Counted from the first letter of the stretch, positions 10,139-19,668 are shown. The stretch: 64,000 nt of DNA from Azospirillum ramasamyi (GCF_003233655.1 NZ_CP029830.1:546501-610500); one strand, 5' to 3'. Program-made: numbers and translations. Notes: generated by a model not told the origin, from the letters alone.

Positions 10139-10516
10139 TGGATCACCTCCGGCTACTTCCAGATGTCGATCCCGCGCGGCCTCAGCGTCTACCGCAACCT
10201 CCACTCCTTCTTCCCGGCGAAGAAGGAGAAGGGGCTGGCCCTCCCGCGGGGCGTATCGGCGGCCGGGCTGTTCACCCGGCACGTCTTCGACATCGCCAAG
10301 GCCCTCTACCGGTTGCCCAACCCCATCGACGTGACGGTGGCGGCCTGCGCCGAGGGCGACGACCCCGACCGCATCGCCCACCTGGTGGCCAGCCTGCGCT
10401 ACGGCTACGGGCACACCGGGGCAACCACCACGCTCCCGGCCCCGCTCTCCTTCGAGTCCAAGGCGCGTGACTACATGACCCGCTTCGCCCTGGACGAGGC
10501 GGACGCCGAGGACGCC
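10139..10516 (+). pseudogene. Orphaned C-terminal end of pPIWI-RE, downstream of the in-frame stop
   Basis: This is in the same frame as the pPIWI-RE gene, directly after its TAA. The conceptual continuation reads WITSGYFQMSIPRG, then HSFFPAKKEK, then LPNPIDVTVAACAEGDDPD, ending near SFESKARDYMTRFAL. The phrases on non-native partner choice, hydrophobic strand and acidic helix are what I expect at the end of the RNase H domain of this family. ATG 10163 could restart translation, giving a detached C-terminal piece. It is followed by an acidic, Gly/Pro-rich low-complexity stretch (to about 10780) that stays open and runs without a stop into the next gene. Confidence 0.7.
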
Positions 10517-10785
10517 CTGGATGACGAGGGCGGCGACGGCCCGGACGACGACGGAGGCGGGGGGCCGGGAACCCCGGCATCGGACCCTGACGACGGCGAC
10601 GATGCCCCCGACGGGGACCCGGTCGCCCCGGACACCGGCGGCCCGGACCCGGAGAGCGAGGGGCTGGGGGAGAGCGAAGGGCCGGGAGGGGACGAGCCGG
10701 GCACCGCGATCCTCCCCTTGGCGCGGCCGGTGTCGACGGGACAGCTGCCCGAGGTCGGGAGCGATCGGTGGACAGAGCTCCTCTC

Positions 10786-10816
10786 GGCCTTCGCCGTCCC
10801 GAGGACGGCGAAGGCC
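10786..10816 (+). terminator. Strong hairpin between pPIWI-RE and the giant ATPase gene
   Basis: Perfect 14-bp stem (10786-10799 pairs with 10803-10816) with a 3-base CGA loop. There is no clear T-tract (CTTAG follows), so it is not a textbook intrinsic terminator. A stem this long in a low-complexity linker is consistent with an mRNA end or attenuator between two transcription units. Confidence 0.5.
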
Positions 10817-10930
10817 CTTAGATCGAGCACGGCGCTCGGCGGGGCGCAAACGGCATTCGCCTGCGCCGGATCAGGTGGCGCGCCGGGTGGATGGACGCGG
10901 TGGGAACAGGAAGAAACGGAGGACGAGGAC

Positions 10931-13900
10931 ATGGGCACGAACGGGCACACGGGGACGGCGTGGGTGGCGAAGGTCAGGGAACCCGTGCTTCCCATCCCGG
11001 TCTTCGTCACCCGGGAGTGGTTGAGGCCGAAGATTTCGATCTCGAACACGGCGCTTCGTGAAATCCAAAACGCGCGTGCGGAGATCGAGCTCATCTCAGG
11101 CTTCCGCTGGCCCGAGGAGCGACCTAACCAAGAGGTTCTCCTGGACCTGATGCTGGATGGCCTGCGCTATCCCGGCTTCGTCCGCGCCGTCACCAGGGTC
11201 GCGATCCGTCAGGTCAAGAACCCGAAGAAGCTGGCAGACTACGGCCTGTTCGGCCCATTCAGGACGCAGGTTTCCGGCCTGCTCTTGAACTTGAGCAAAC
11301 GTCTCCGCCAGCCGTACCCGGCCAAACTGAGCGAATCCACCCCGATTTTGATAGAGGCCGACAAGGCGGACATCGCCGCCACCAACATCTACCTCAGATG
11401 TCACGGAAGCGGGTATTACGACAAGCTGCTCGACATGGCCACCGAGCATGAGAACGTGCTTGGCGACCTCATCCCCTTTCTGGAAGTCGCCAAGGACCAT
11501 CTCGCCTACAAGGAATTCTCCTGGAAGGACGAGATCGTGGAGCAGCGCACGGTCTTGCCGTCCTCCGCCGTCGGCGCGGCGGTGCCGTCGGCCACCGCGA
11601 CGGACATCCCCTTGATGGCTGCCTGCGACGAAGAGGCGCCTTCCGCCGGGACTCCCCCCGGCGAGCCGGACGGCATTTCGCCCGAACCGGCCCCGGCAGA
11701 AGTCGGCGCCGTGGTCGCGGCGGCACCCTCCCACGAGGAGGACCCCATGGAAGAGAATGACGCGGCCGGGCAAGCCGATGCCGAGAAGCCCGAGTTGACG
11801 CCCTTGGAAGCCGCCCGGGAAGCCTGGGAACGGGCATTGCTGGACGTGGCGCTCCTGGCAGCGGTCGCGGCGGCCGGGGATCCGGATGACGGCGCCCTGG
11901 CTGCCCTGACCCCGGTGCTGGACAGGGCGCGCGCCGCGGCACGGGACTGGGAGGATGCCAAGCCGAAGCTGGTCGACGTCGCGCCGCTCATCGAGGAGAT
12001 GGGCGCAATGGCCGCGACGCTCGTCGACATCGCGGACACAGAGGAGGCCAAACCCGTAGACCTCCCGTCCGTGACGCTGGTGCTCGAGGAGGCCGCCGTC
12101 GCCGCCGGGAACGCCCTCGCCGAGGCGCGCGAGGCAGCCGCCGAGGCCGCCAAGGAGCGCGACCGGGCGTTCTCCCTGATGGGCAACTACAAGACGCTGG
12201 GGGAGGCCGCCGCCTCCAAGGAGCGTGGGGAGAAGCTCGCCTTCTCCGGCCTGGAGGCCCTCCGCCGGGCTGCCGCCCTGCTGGCCGAGGGCGTGACCGT
12301 CCCGGCGTCCAAGCAGCCAACGGTCACCACCGCATCGGAGCCCGGTGACGCACGGCCGGAAGCGCCTCCCGCGGACGAATCCCAGACCGCCATAACCGAG
12401 GCGATCACGCCGGGAGGAGACGCTGCCTCCGGTACGCCAGACCCGCTGGAAGTCGCGGAGGCTCCGGCCGAGGAGGTCGACGGCACCGCCGGGGACGAGA
12501 ATCTCGATGCCCGGCCCGCCCCTGCCGAGGAGCCGAAGGCTTCGGGCGCGGCGTCCGACGGCGACTTCGGGCCGGAGTTCGACGCGGCCCTGGAACTGGC
12601 GACCGAGTTGGCCGAGGAAGGGACGAACGGGATAGCGGCCGAAGCGGCCGTGGCTCCGGCGGCAATCGACACCGCAGACGAGCCGGTCGTGACGGCCGAG
12701 GCCGCCGCTGATGCCCCTGAAGCGTTGGACGTCGGGTTCGAGGATCCGCTCGCGGCGTCGATCCGCAACAAGCTGCTGGCGCTGTTCGCCGAGCAGGAGT
12801 TCGGGCTCGCCCACCACCTTCTGCTCGCCGCCGAGCGCATCTTCCCGGACGGTGACTTCGGCTTCTCGGTCGCCGAACTCAGGCTCGCCGCGGTCGCCGG
12901 TCACATCAACCACGCCTCCATTCAAGGCAACCCGGCCTTCCTCGACCTGCTGGAAGCCGTCCTCGCGAGCGCCGGGACGGCGCAGCCGGGGGCGGCCTCC
13001 GTTCCCGACGAGGTGGCAGCCGCCCGGCGCATCGTCCTGTTCGGCGCCACCGCCGCCATGGCCCTGTTCCATCCCGGCAGCGCCGCCGTCAAGATCCTCG
13101 AGGCGATCAACGGCGTCGCCACCGGCCTCGAGGAGCACATCTACCCGCTGCGCGACGCGCTGACCGAGGCGGAGCGGTCCGGCATCGGCTTCACCCCGGC
13201 GATTTTGCGGGCCGTCAGCCGAGCGGCCGAGAACGACCGCTACGGGGACGAGTGCCTGGCCGCGGTGATCGAGAAGATCGACCACATCGCGGGCCTGCAC
13301 TTCCGCTTCACCCTCGGGAACCGGATTCGAGCCGCCCTGGTGCATGGCGACGGGCTGCTCGGCGAGCTCAAGGAGCGTCTCGGCGGCGGCGACCGCGAGG
13401 CCGTGGATGCCGCGCGCGATTTCGCGGCGACCTACGCCGAGCGCAGCGCCGTCATTTTCATGTTCGACGAGACCGAAGCTAAGTTCCACTCCAAGATCCA
13501 GGGCATCGACGGGGACGCGCGCGAGCGCCTGCTCGCCAACATCCAGGATCTCGCCGCGCGGTGCGCCGAGTTCGTCCAGGCGCGCGAGGCGGCCCCGGCC
13601 ATACGGAACCCGATGCAGCGCAAGCTGGTGGAGGGAATCCGCAACGCCCTGCTGACCGGCCTGACCCAGGCGCAGGCGGCCATCTCCGGAATGACCGACG
13701 ACGATGACCCGCTCATCGCGGCCGCCGCCGGGTTCGCCACGACCATGCTCGCGCGGATGCGCCTCGCTGTTGACGGGGACGCGCCGGTGCCCGGCCCGGT
13801 CGACCACCTGCTCGCCTTGCACGGTCCCCTGCTCTGGCTGCCGGGGCTTCGTTACGGACGTTCCTGGCTGCCGTCGCCGTACCAGCCGGAAATCGTCACC

Positions 13901-16900
13901 AGCGCCATCCTGGAGGCTCCCGTCCCCCTGCTGCCGCCGCCGGGCGAACGCACCGAGGCGCTGGAGCGGGCCGTGCGCGATCGGCTGGACGAGAACTCCT
14001 TCGTCGCCGCCAGCCTGCTCGTCGAAAGCGCCGCATTCCACGGCGTGCCGGAGGACGAGCGGGGGCGCCTGCGCGAGATCGCCGAGGTCGACGTCCAGAC
14101 CAGGCGCGACGAGATGGGACGCAGCGTCGCCGAGGCCCGGCGCATGGTCGACCGGGTGCAGCGCATGGACATGCTCGCGGACGCGGACGAGGCCCAGGCG
14201 ATGCTGTCCCTCCTCGACCGCATCGAGATCGACGCGCTCCCGGCGGCGCCCGACATCGACTCCCGTTCGGAGGCGGAAGAGGGAGAGGTGATCCTCGATT
14301 TCTCCTCGGCGCAGGTCGTCCTCGACGATGTGGGCGACCGGGTGGCGCGCCTCGCCGACGAGCGCCGGGGAAATCTCCTCAGGCGCGTCGACGAGATGCT
14401 AGCCGCCGGTCAGGTCGGGGAGGAGGACGCCAGGCACGTCCGCGGCATCATCGGCAAGGACGACCTGATGACCGCCCAGGAATACCTCGACTTCCTCCGG
14501 GACGGCCGGAAGCTGACGACGGCCGCCTCGCCGAACACGCGCTTCCGAGCTTTCTTCCCTGCGGTGCCGACCGCCCTCTCCCGATCCGCCGCGCCGGGTC
14601 TCGACGCGGTGGCGGACTGCATCGCGCAGGGACAGGATCTCGACGCGCTGCCGTTCTCCCGCATCCCCGAGGGAGGGCGCGAGGACGCCCTGGACATCCT
14701 GTCCCAATGGCGCAACCTTCGCACCAAGGTCCATGCCGGGAACTTCACGGAGAACGTGACCAGCCTGCTCCACAGCTTCCTGGAGCGTCTGGGCCTGACC
14801 GTCGCCTTGAAGGCGACCGAGGCCAAGCTCACCAAGCTGAGCCGCAAGGTCTACGTGACGGCGATGCAGATGAGCATCCCCACGGATCTCGAGAGCGTGC
14901 TGCTGCCCGACTTCGGGAGCCAGACCGGCGGCCATTACCGCGTCTGCATCGTCGCGAAGATGCCCACCGAGGCCGAGCTCACGGGGCTGTGCGACAGCAC
15001 CGGCGTCATGGGCGTGATCGTCTTCGTCGCGGCGCCGGTCGACGCCGAGCGGCGGCGGCAGCTGGCGGCCAACAGCATCAAGCTGGGCCGCAAGGTGCTG
15101 GTCATCGACGAGGCCATCCTGCTCTTCGCCCTGTCCGAGCCCGAGTTCCGGCCGCTGACCATCTTCGAGTGCGCCCAGCCATTCTCGTTCGCGGCCCCCT
15201 ACCGCGACTACGGGAACCAGGCTGTCCCCAGGGAGATGTTCTTCGGCCGCGAAACCGAGTACCGCAAGCTCGTGGAGCCGTCGGGCAGCTGCATCGTCTA
15301 CGGCGGGCGCCGCCTCGGCAAGACGGCGCTCCTCCAGCACATCAAGGCGACCAAGCACGACCCGGCCAGCGGCATGGCGGTGGGCTACGCCAACATCCTC
15401 GACATCGGCAACAACACGCTGCCCGCCAGGATCTGGGAATACGCCTCGCGCGAGCTTCCCACGGTGTTCCGCGAGCCGGTGTCGACGGCGGCCGATTTCG
15501 CGGCTGGCGTCATGGCCTGGCTCGACGCCGACACCCGCCGCCGCATCCTGCTGCTGCTCGACGAGTCCGACCGCTTCATCGAGACCGACGCGCGCGACAA
15601 CGGCTTCCGCGAGTTCATCCGGCTCCAGCAGCTGATGGACAACTCCAGCCGCCGCTTCAAGTTCGTCCTGGCGGGCCTGCACAACGTGACGAGGCTGGTC
15701 CACACCGAGAACCCGCCGCTCAAGCAGATCGCCTCCGACCCGCAGCGCATCGGCCCGCTGATGCACGAGGAGTTCAAGGACGCCGAGCTCCTCGTGACGA
15801 GGCCGTTCGCCGCCATGGGCTACCGCTTCGAGAACCGCGAGGACGTCTGGCGCATCCTCAGCCACTGCAACTACTACCCGGTGCTCGTGCAGACCTTCTG
15901 CAAGGGCCTCCTCGAGGCGCTCACCCGGCAGGTCGCGCAGGGTTCCCGGCCGCTCGACACCATCACCGCCGAGCATGTCCGCGCCGCCCTGGAGAACGAG
16001 CGGATCGCCCACGAGATCGGGGAGATGTTCGACTACACCATCAGCAAGATCGAGGACCGCTACGCCCTCATCGCGAACATCATGGCCGACCATGCGCTGA
16101 AGGACATCGCGGCCGGGCGCGTCGACGAGGGGGTGACGGCGGTCGAGGTCATGGACGCCGCCCGCAACTACTGGCCCGCCGCCTTCCAGCACGTCAACCG
16201 GCTCTCCACCGTCGAGGATCTGCTCGACGAGATGGAGGGCCTCGGCGTGCTGCGCCGGGTCGGGAAGGACACGTGGGCGCTTCGCTCGCGCACCGTCCTT
16301 CGCCTGCTCGGCAACGACGACAAGGTGCTGGCGAAGCTGGTCGAGTTCATCGACCGACCGGCCCCGCCCGTCTTCGAGCCGCGTTCCATGCGCCGGTCGC
16401 TCAACCAGTCCGACGTCCTGAAGATTCCCGCCGGATACACCTGCCCGCTGACGCTGGGACAGGAGCATGACCTGCTGACGCTGGAGGCTCCCTCGCCGAC
16501 GGCCGCCCTCGTCCGCGTCGTCTTCGGCAACGAACTGTCCGATGTCTCCATGGTCGGCGCCGCGATGACCACGGCGGGCCCCCTCGTCTCCGACGGCACC
16601 AAGGTCGAGGTGGTCGCGCGCGTGTGGGGGAACTCCGCCGACCTCAGGGAGGCCATCGGCCGGGTCAGGCCGAAGGAGGGCGAGAGCGTCCTGTACGTGG
16701 CGGACGCCAGGACGAACTGGGATTTCGACTGGATCGAACCCGTCCTCCGCAGCCAGGCGGTGAGCGGGCCGAACGGGCGCGTCCGCGTCGCCTTCGTCGG
16801 CGGCCCGAACCGCGCCCTGCGCTGGGTATCGGACGACAAGACCCGCTCCCTGCATCCGCAGGTCCGCGTCATGCCCCTCCAGACCTGGTCGTCGGCCATG

Positions 16901-17374
16901 GTGGCGCACAGCCTCAACCACGCGAACCTGCCGACCGAGCAGTTCGCCGACCTCCTGAGGCGCCAGACCGGCGGCTTCAACAAGCCGATGACGCACCTGC
17001 TCGGCACCGCCGGGACGCGCGACCGCTTCCCCGGCCGCGTCGAGAAGCATCACGAGAAGATGCTCGCCGATCCCGGCACCATGGCCGAGCTCGGCCTCGT
17101 CGAGCCGATGCGCGAGGTCTTCCTGCGCATCCCCGAATGGCTCGACAAGGCCGGGCGGATCACCGCCAGCGACATCGGCGCGGTCATCCTTCCCGAGGTC
17201 CCCGCAGCCGCGGGCTTCACCGGGCGGCAGGTGGTCGAGTTCGGTGTCCTCATGGGCCTGCTCGAGGGCGAGGCGCTGGACCACGTCACCGAGGAGGAGG
17301 GGCGCCGCTACGCGCTGAACCCGCTCCTGGACGCCGTCTTGAAGTCCGTGCGGACGACGGAGGGCACGCGATGA
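10931..17374 (+). CDS. Giant coiled-coil protein with STAND/AAA-type ATPase domain
   Basis: 2147 residues from ATG 10931, chosen because GGAGG lies 8 bp upstream; the frame is open back to 10139. An N-terminal domain of ~200 residues (LPIPVFVTREWL onwards) is followed by Ala/Glu-rich, low-complexity and coiled-coil stretches (about 200-600), then a long helical region. A small alpha/beta domain near 1320-1400 precedes an ATPase domain. That domain begins FFGRETEYRKL, has Walker A GGRRLGKT at 1458-1465 and Walker B LLLLDESD at 1540-1547. It resembles the ORC/STAND-like ATPases that act as sensors in defence. A winged-helix-like tail follows. The stop overlaps the next gene (ATGA). I do not recognise the full architecture; a defence sensor or scaffold is inferred. 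Confidence 0.82.
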   Translation: MGTNGHTGTAWVAKVREPVLPIPVFVTREWLRPKISISNTALREIQNARAEIELISGFRWPEERPNQEVLLDLMLDGLRYPGFVRAVTRVAIRQVKNPKKLADYGLFGPFRTQVSGLLLNLSKRLRQPYPAKLSESTPILIEADKADIAATNIYLRCHGSGYYDKLLDMATEHENVLGDLIPFLEVAKDHLAYKEFSWKDEIVEQRTVLPSSAVGAAVPSATATDIPLMAACDEEAPSAGTPPGEPDGISPEPAPAEVGAVVAAAPSHEEDPMEENDAAGQADAEKPELTPLEAAREAWERALLDVALLAAVAAAGDPDDGALAALTPVLDRARAAARDWEDAKPKLVDVAPLIEEMGAMAATLVDIADTEEAKPVDLPSVTLVLEEAAVAAGNALAEAREAAAEAAKERDRAFSLMGNYKTLGEAAASKERGEKLAFSGLEALRRAAALLAEGVTVPASKQPTVTTASEPGDARPEAPPADESQTAITEAITPGGDAASGTPDPLEVAEAPAEEVDGTAGDENLDARPAPAEEPKASGAASDGDFGPEFDAALELATELAEEGTNGIAAEAAVAPAAIDTADEPVVTAEAAADAPEALDVGFEDPLAASIRNKLLALFAEQEFGLAHHLLLAAERIFPDGDFGFSVAELRLAAVAGHINHASIQGNPAFLDLLEAVLASAGTAQPGAASVPDEVAAARRIVLFGATAAMALFHPGSAAVKILEAINGVATGLEEHIYPLRDALTEAERSGIGFTPAILRAVSRAAENDRYGDECLAAVIEKIDHIAGLHFRFTLGNRIRAALVHGDGLLGELKERLGGGDREAVDAARDFAATYAERSAVIFMFDETEAKFHSKIQGIDGDARERLLANIQDLAARCAEFVQAREAAPAIRNPMQRKLVEGIRNALLTGLTQAQAAISGMTDDDDPLIAAAAGFATTMLARMRLAVDGDAPVPGPVDHLLALHGPLLWLPGLRYGRSWLPSPYQPEIVTSAILEAPVPLLPPPGERTEALERAVRDRLDENSFVAASLLVESAAFHGVPEDERGRLREIAEVDVQTRRDEMGRSVAEARRMVDRVQRMDMLADADEAQAMLSLLDRIEIDALPAAPDIDSRSEAEEGEVILDFSSAQVVLDDVGDRVARLADERRGNLLRRVDEMLAAGQVGEEDARHVRGIIGKDDLMTAQEYLDFLRDGRKLTTAASPNTRFRAFFPAVPTALSRSAAPGLDAVADCIAQGQDLDALPFSRIPEGGREDALDILSQWRNLRTKVHAGNFTENVTSLLHSFLERLGLTVALKATEAKLTKLSRKVYVTAMQMSIPTDLESVLLPDFGSQTGGHYRVCIVAKMPTEAELTGLCDSTGVMGVIVFVAAPVDAERRRQLAANSIKLGRKVLVIDEAILLFALSEPEFRPLTIFECAQPFSFAAPYRDYGNQAVPREMFFGRETEYRKLVEPSGSCIVYGGRRLGKTALLQHIKATKHDPASGMAVGYANILDIGNNTLPARIWEYASRELPTVFREPVSTAADFAAGVMAWLDADTRRRILLLLDESDRFIETDARDNGFREFIRLQQLMDNSSRRFKFVLAGLHNVTRLVHTENPPLKQIASDPQRIGPLMHEEFKDAELLVTRPFAAMGYRFENREDVWRILSHCNYYPVLVQTFCKGLLEALTRQVAQGSRPLDTITAEHVRAALENERIAHEIGEMFDYTISKIEDRYALIANIMADHALKDIAAGRVDEGVTAVEVMDAARNYWPAAFQHVNRLSTVEDLLDEMEGLGVLRRVGKDTWALRSRTVLRLLGNDDKVLAKLVEFIDRPAPPVFEPRSMRRSLNQSDVLKIPAGYTCPLTLGQEHDLLTLEAPSPTAALVRVVFGNELSDVSMVGAAMTTAGPLVSDGTKVEVVARVWGNSADLREAIGRVRPKEGESVLYVADARTNWDFDWIEPVLRSQAVSGPNGRVRVAFVGGPNRALRWVSDDKTRSLHPQVRVMPLQTWSSAMVAHSLNHANLPTEQFADLLRRQTGGFNKPMTHLLGTAGTRDRFPGRVEKHHEKMLADPGTMAELGLVEPMREVFLRIPEWLDKAGRITASDIGAVILPEVPAAAGFTGRQVVEFGVLMGLLEGEALDHVTEEEGRRYALNPLLDAVLKSVRTTEGTR

Positions 17375-19044
17375 CGGACTGGCGCTCGCTCGACTGGTTC
17401 AGCCTCGCCGGACCGACCAGGTTCCTCGACCGGGCCGTCACGGCCATCCTCGGGGCGGAGGCCCGCGTGGTCGGCCTCACTCTGCCGGGCCGACGCCCAG
17501 ACGGCCTCCTCGACGCGCTCGCCGGTCGCCTGGAGGCCGCGACCGCTTCGGCGACCCTGCGGGTCGATGCCTCGCCCGGCCTGCGGGGGCGCTCGCCCAC
17601 CACCGTGCTGGCCATGTCCGCAGGGGAGGGGATCTCCGGCGTCAGGTCGGTGGCGGATCTCCTCGACGCCCCGCGTCTGGCCGGGAAGGTCATCCTCGTG
17701 GACGGGATCCCGCCGGAGGAATGGTTGCGCTGGGCCTACGTGCTGCGGCAGATACCCCCCGAACGCGCCCGCCGCGCGCGCATGATGCCGCCGTCGCTGG
17801 CCGTGGTGTTCCCGCCGGGGATTGCCCCGAGCGACGCCCGCGCCGCAGTCGACCGCGACCTGCGCTGGAGCGGCCATGTCTCGCGCCTCGATACCCAGAC
17901 CTTCGTGGAAGCCCTCCTGGGCTGGCCGGACGACAGCCTCGCGTCGCGGACGGCCGCCTCGGTGATCACGGAGATGACGGGGTGGGATCCCTCGATGGCC
18001 CGCCTCCTCGCCGACCTCGGCGTCGAGCAGCAGATCGACCCTCGTGCCACCATGGCCGCCCTGCCGGACGTTCTCGGCGGCCAGCGTCCGTGCTGGGAGA
18101 ACGGCATGGTCGATCGGTGGGACGGGGCTCCGTGGGTTCACACCGCGGCGCTTTCCTCGGCCAAGCGGCACGATTCCATCGCCCAGAGGGTATGGCGCGG
18201 GCAAGTGCGCACCGTCTTCCCCTTCCTCGACCAGATGCGCAATGCCTTCGTCGCGAAGTACGAGGACCGCATCCGCGCGCAACCACCCATCGTCAAGGAC
18301 TACAACGGCCGGAAGGTCACATACGACGACCCGTGGACGCTGGAACTCTTCGACCTGAATGCGCTGATCAAGGCCGACCTCTCGGCGAAGGAGGCGACGT
18401 TGCTCTCGGTCTGCATCACCGTGCGCAGGGGCATGGCGCACTACGATCCGGCCGACGGTGCTCTCATCCGGAGGGCGTCGGATTTGTGGGAGGAAATCGG
18501 CCATGGCTTCCCCGACGGCTGCGCCGCGTGGGAGTGGCCGCGCTGCGGGCAGAAGCTGGTTCTCATGGTCGGCCCGACCGGGGCCGGGAAGTCCCGCTGG
18601 GCGCGGCGGCGCTTCGCCGAGGGGGACATCGTCGAGGCCGACGCCATCCGCAGGTCGCTCAACGGCTCCCTCGACATGGCCGGGGACCAAAGCCCCGTCT
18701 TCGAGCGCGTCCGCCGAGAGGTCCTGGAGCGCCTGTCGGTCGGCCGGACCGTCGTCGTCGACGCCACCAACATGAGGCGCGAGGACCGGCTCGCCAACGC
18801 CCTGCTGGCACCGCCCGACATCCCCGTGGAGTACGTGGTTGTCGACCGCCCGCTTGAGGAGAAGCTCGCCATGGCGGGGTGGCGCGCCGACAAGCCCGGC
18901 CTCATCGAGGGTCACGCCAGGCTGTTCGAGGCCAGCCTCCCGGACATCATGGGAGGCGACGGCCTGCCGAACGTGCGGGTTGTGGACTTCCGGGTCCAGC
19001 GGGCCGGAGACGCACCGGGGACCGCCTCCGGCTCGTCCCGGTGA
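17371..19044 (+). CDS. Degenerate ATPase-like protein fused to polynucleotide-kinase-like P-loop domain
   Basis: 557 residues, start fixed by the ATGA overlap with the giant ATPase gene. The first ~230 residues look like an AAA-type domain with a lost Walker A (TLPGRRPDGLLDALAG in place of GxxGxGKT) and a weak Walker B-like strand (KVILVDGIPPEE). A helical middle follows. The C-terminal ~165 residues are a P-loop kinase: GPTGAGKS at 401-408, VVVDATNMRRED with D464, and a lid region with arginines (GWRADKPG). This fits polynucleotide 5'-kinase/zeta-toxin-like kinases. Likely role: end processing or a kinase effector working with the upstream ATPase and downstream nuclease. The substrate is unknown. 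Confidence 0.75.
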   Translation: MTDWRSLDWFSLAGPTRFLDRAVTAILGAEARVVGLTLPGRRPDGLLDALAGRLEAATASATLRVDASPGLRGRSPTTVLAMSAGEGISGVRSVADLLDAPRLAGKVILVDGIPPEEWLRWAYVLRQIPPERARRARMMPPSLAVVFPPGIAPSDARAAVDRDLRWSGHVSRLDTQTFVEALLGWPDDSLASRTAASVITEMTGWDPSMARLLADLGVEQQIDPRATMAALPDVLGGQRPCWENGMVDRWDGAPWVHTAALSSAKRHDSIAQRVWRGQVRTVFPFLDQMRNAFVAKYEDRIRAQPPIVKDYNGRKVTYDDPWTLELFDLNALIKADLSAKEATLLSVCITVRRGMAHYDPADGALIRRASDLWEEIGHGFPDGCAAWEWPRCGQKLVLMVGPTGAGKSRWARRRFAEGDIVEADAIRRSLNGSLDMAGDQSPVFERVRREVLERLSVGRTVVVDATNMRREDRLANALLAPPDIPVEYVVVDRPLEEKLAMAGWRADKPGLIEGHARLFEASLPDIMGGDGLPNVRVVDFRVQRAGDAPGTASGSSR

Positions 19045-19099
19045 CGGGGCGGCATCCCAGCCATCATCGAAAGCAGGACACAGGGAGACCAGCCAAGCC

Positions 19100-19630
19100 A
19101 TGCCAATCGAAACCATCCGCCGCGGCCTCGACTACGCGGCCAAGGACTACGGCCTGATCGCGCTGCTCGACCACAAGGACGTTAAGCCGAAGGAGGACCA
19201 GATCAAGTGCGCGCTCTATCGCGCCTTGTCCGAGGACGGTTACTCCGTCCGGGTGGAATCCTCGACGTCGCGGGGCGGCTGCCGAAGCGACCTGCTCGCC
19301 GTCCGGGGCGACCACAGCATCGGCATCGAGATCAAGACGGCGTGGGCCGGTAGCGGCGGGTGGGTCAACAAATATTCGGAGCAGCGCAACTCGTGGACGG
19401 CGGACATCGGGCGGCTCAAGGATCTGTGCCAGGGCCAGGCGATGAGCGCCGGGTACTTCGTCCTCGGCTTCGCGCATGAACGCGGCTCGCGGGCCGAGGC
19501 GAACCTGCGGCAGTACATCGCCGCCATGGAGGGCGACGCCGTCGTGGACCCGGTTCCCATGGACCTGCCGAACTGGAACGGGCTGGACAGCATGGAATTC
19601 CACGTCATGAGGGTCTTTCGGCGCACCTGA
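19100..19630 (+). CDS. Compact PD-(D/E)XK nuclease
   Basis: 176 residues. A clear catalytic core is visible: SDLLAVRGD (D64) and GIEIKTAW (E77, K79), spaced D-x12-E-x-K as in restriction-endonuclease folds. A conserved N-terminal helix (EDQIKCALYRALSEDGY) and a C-terminal helical end flank it. AGGGAG lies about 12 bp before ATG 19100. It follows the kinase gene by 55 bp on the same strand and probably belongs to the same operon as its nuclease effector. It stands alone, with no methyltransferase next to it, so a classical restriction role is unlikely. Confidence 0.75.
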   Translation: MPIETIRRGLDYAAKDYGLIALLDHKDVKPKEDQIKCALYRALSEDGYSVRVESSTSRGGCRSDLLAVRGDHSIGIEIKTAWAGSGGWVNKYSEQRNSWTADIGRLKDLCQGQAMSAGYFVLGFAHERGSRAEANLRQYIAAMEGDAVVDPVPMDLPNWNGLDSMEFHVMRVFRRT

Positions 19631-19668
19631 CGGCCTCCCCCCGGCAACCTCGAAGGCCGAACGCGACC

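Noticed and set aside
7316..10849. Long - strand reading frame opposite the pPIWI-RE gene
   Set aside because: Arg/Gly/Ala-rich shadow, no motif, conflicts with the well-supported + strand gene.
11096..17284. Two long - strand frames opposite the giant ATPase gene
   Set aside because: Shadows created by high GC; the + strand carries Walker A/B and gene-to-gene overlap.
10163..17374. A single 2403-residue pPIWI-tail/ATPase fusion gene
   Set aside because: A better start (ATG 10931 with GGAGG) and a strong hairpin separate the two parts; kept only as a finding.
19100..19630. Type II restriction enzyme
   Set aside because: No methyltransferase is adjacent; context favours an effector nuclease in a multi-gene operon.
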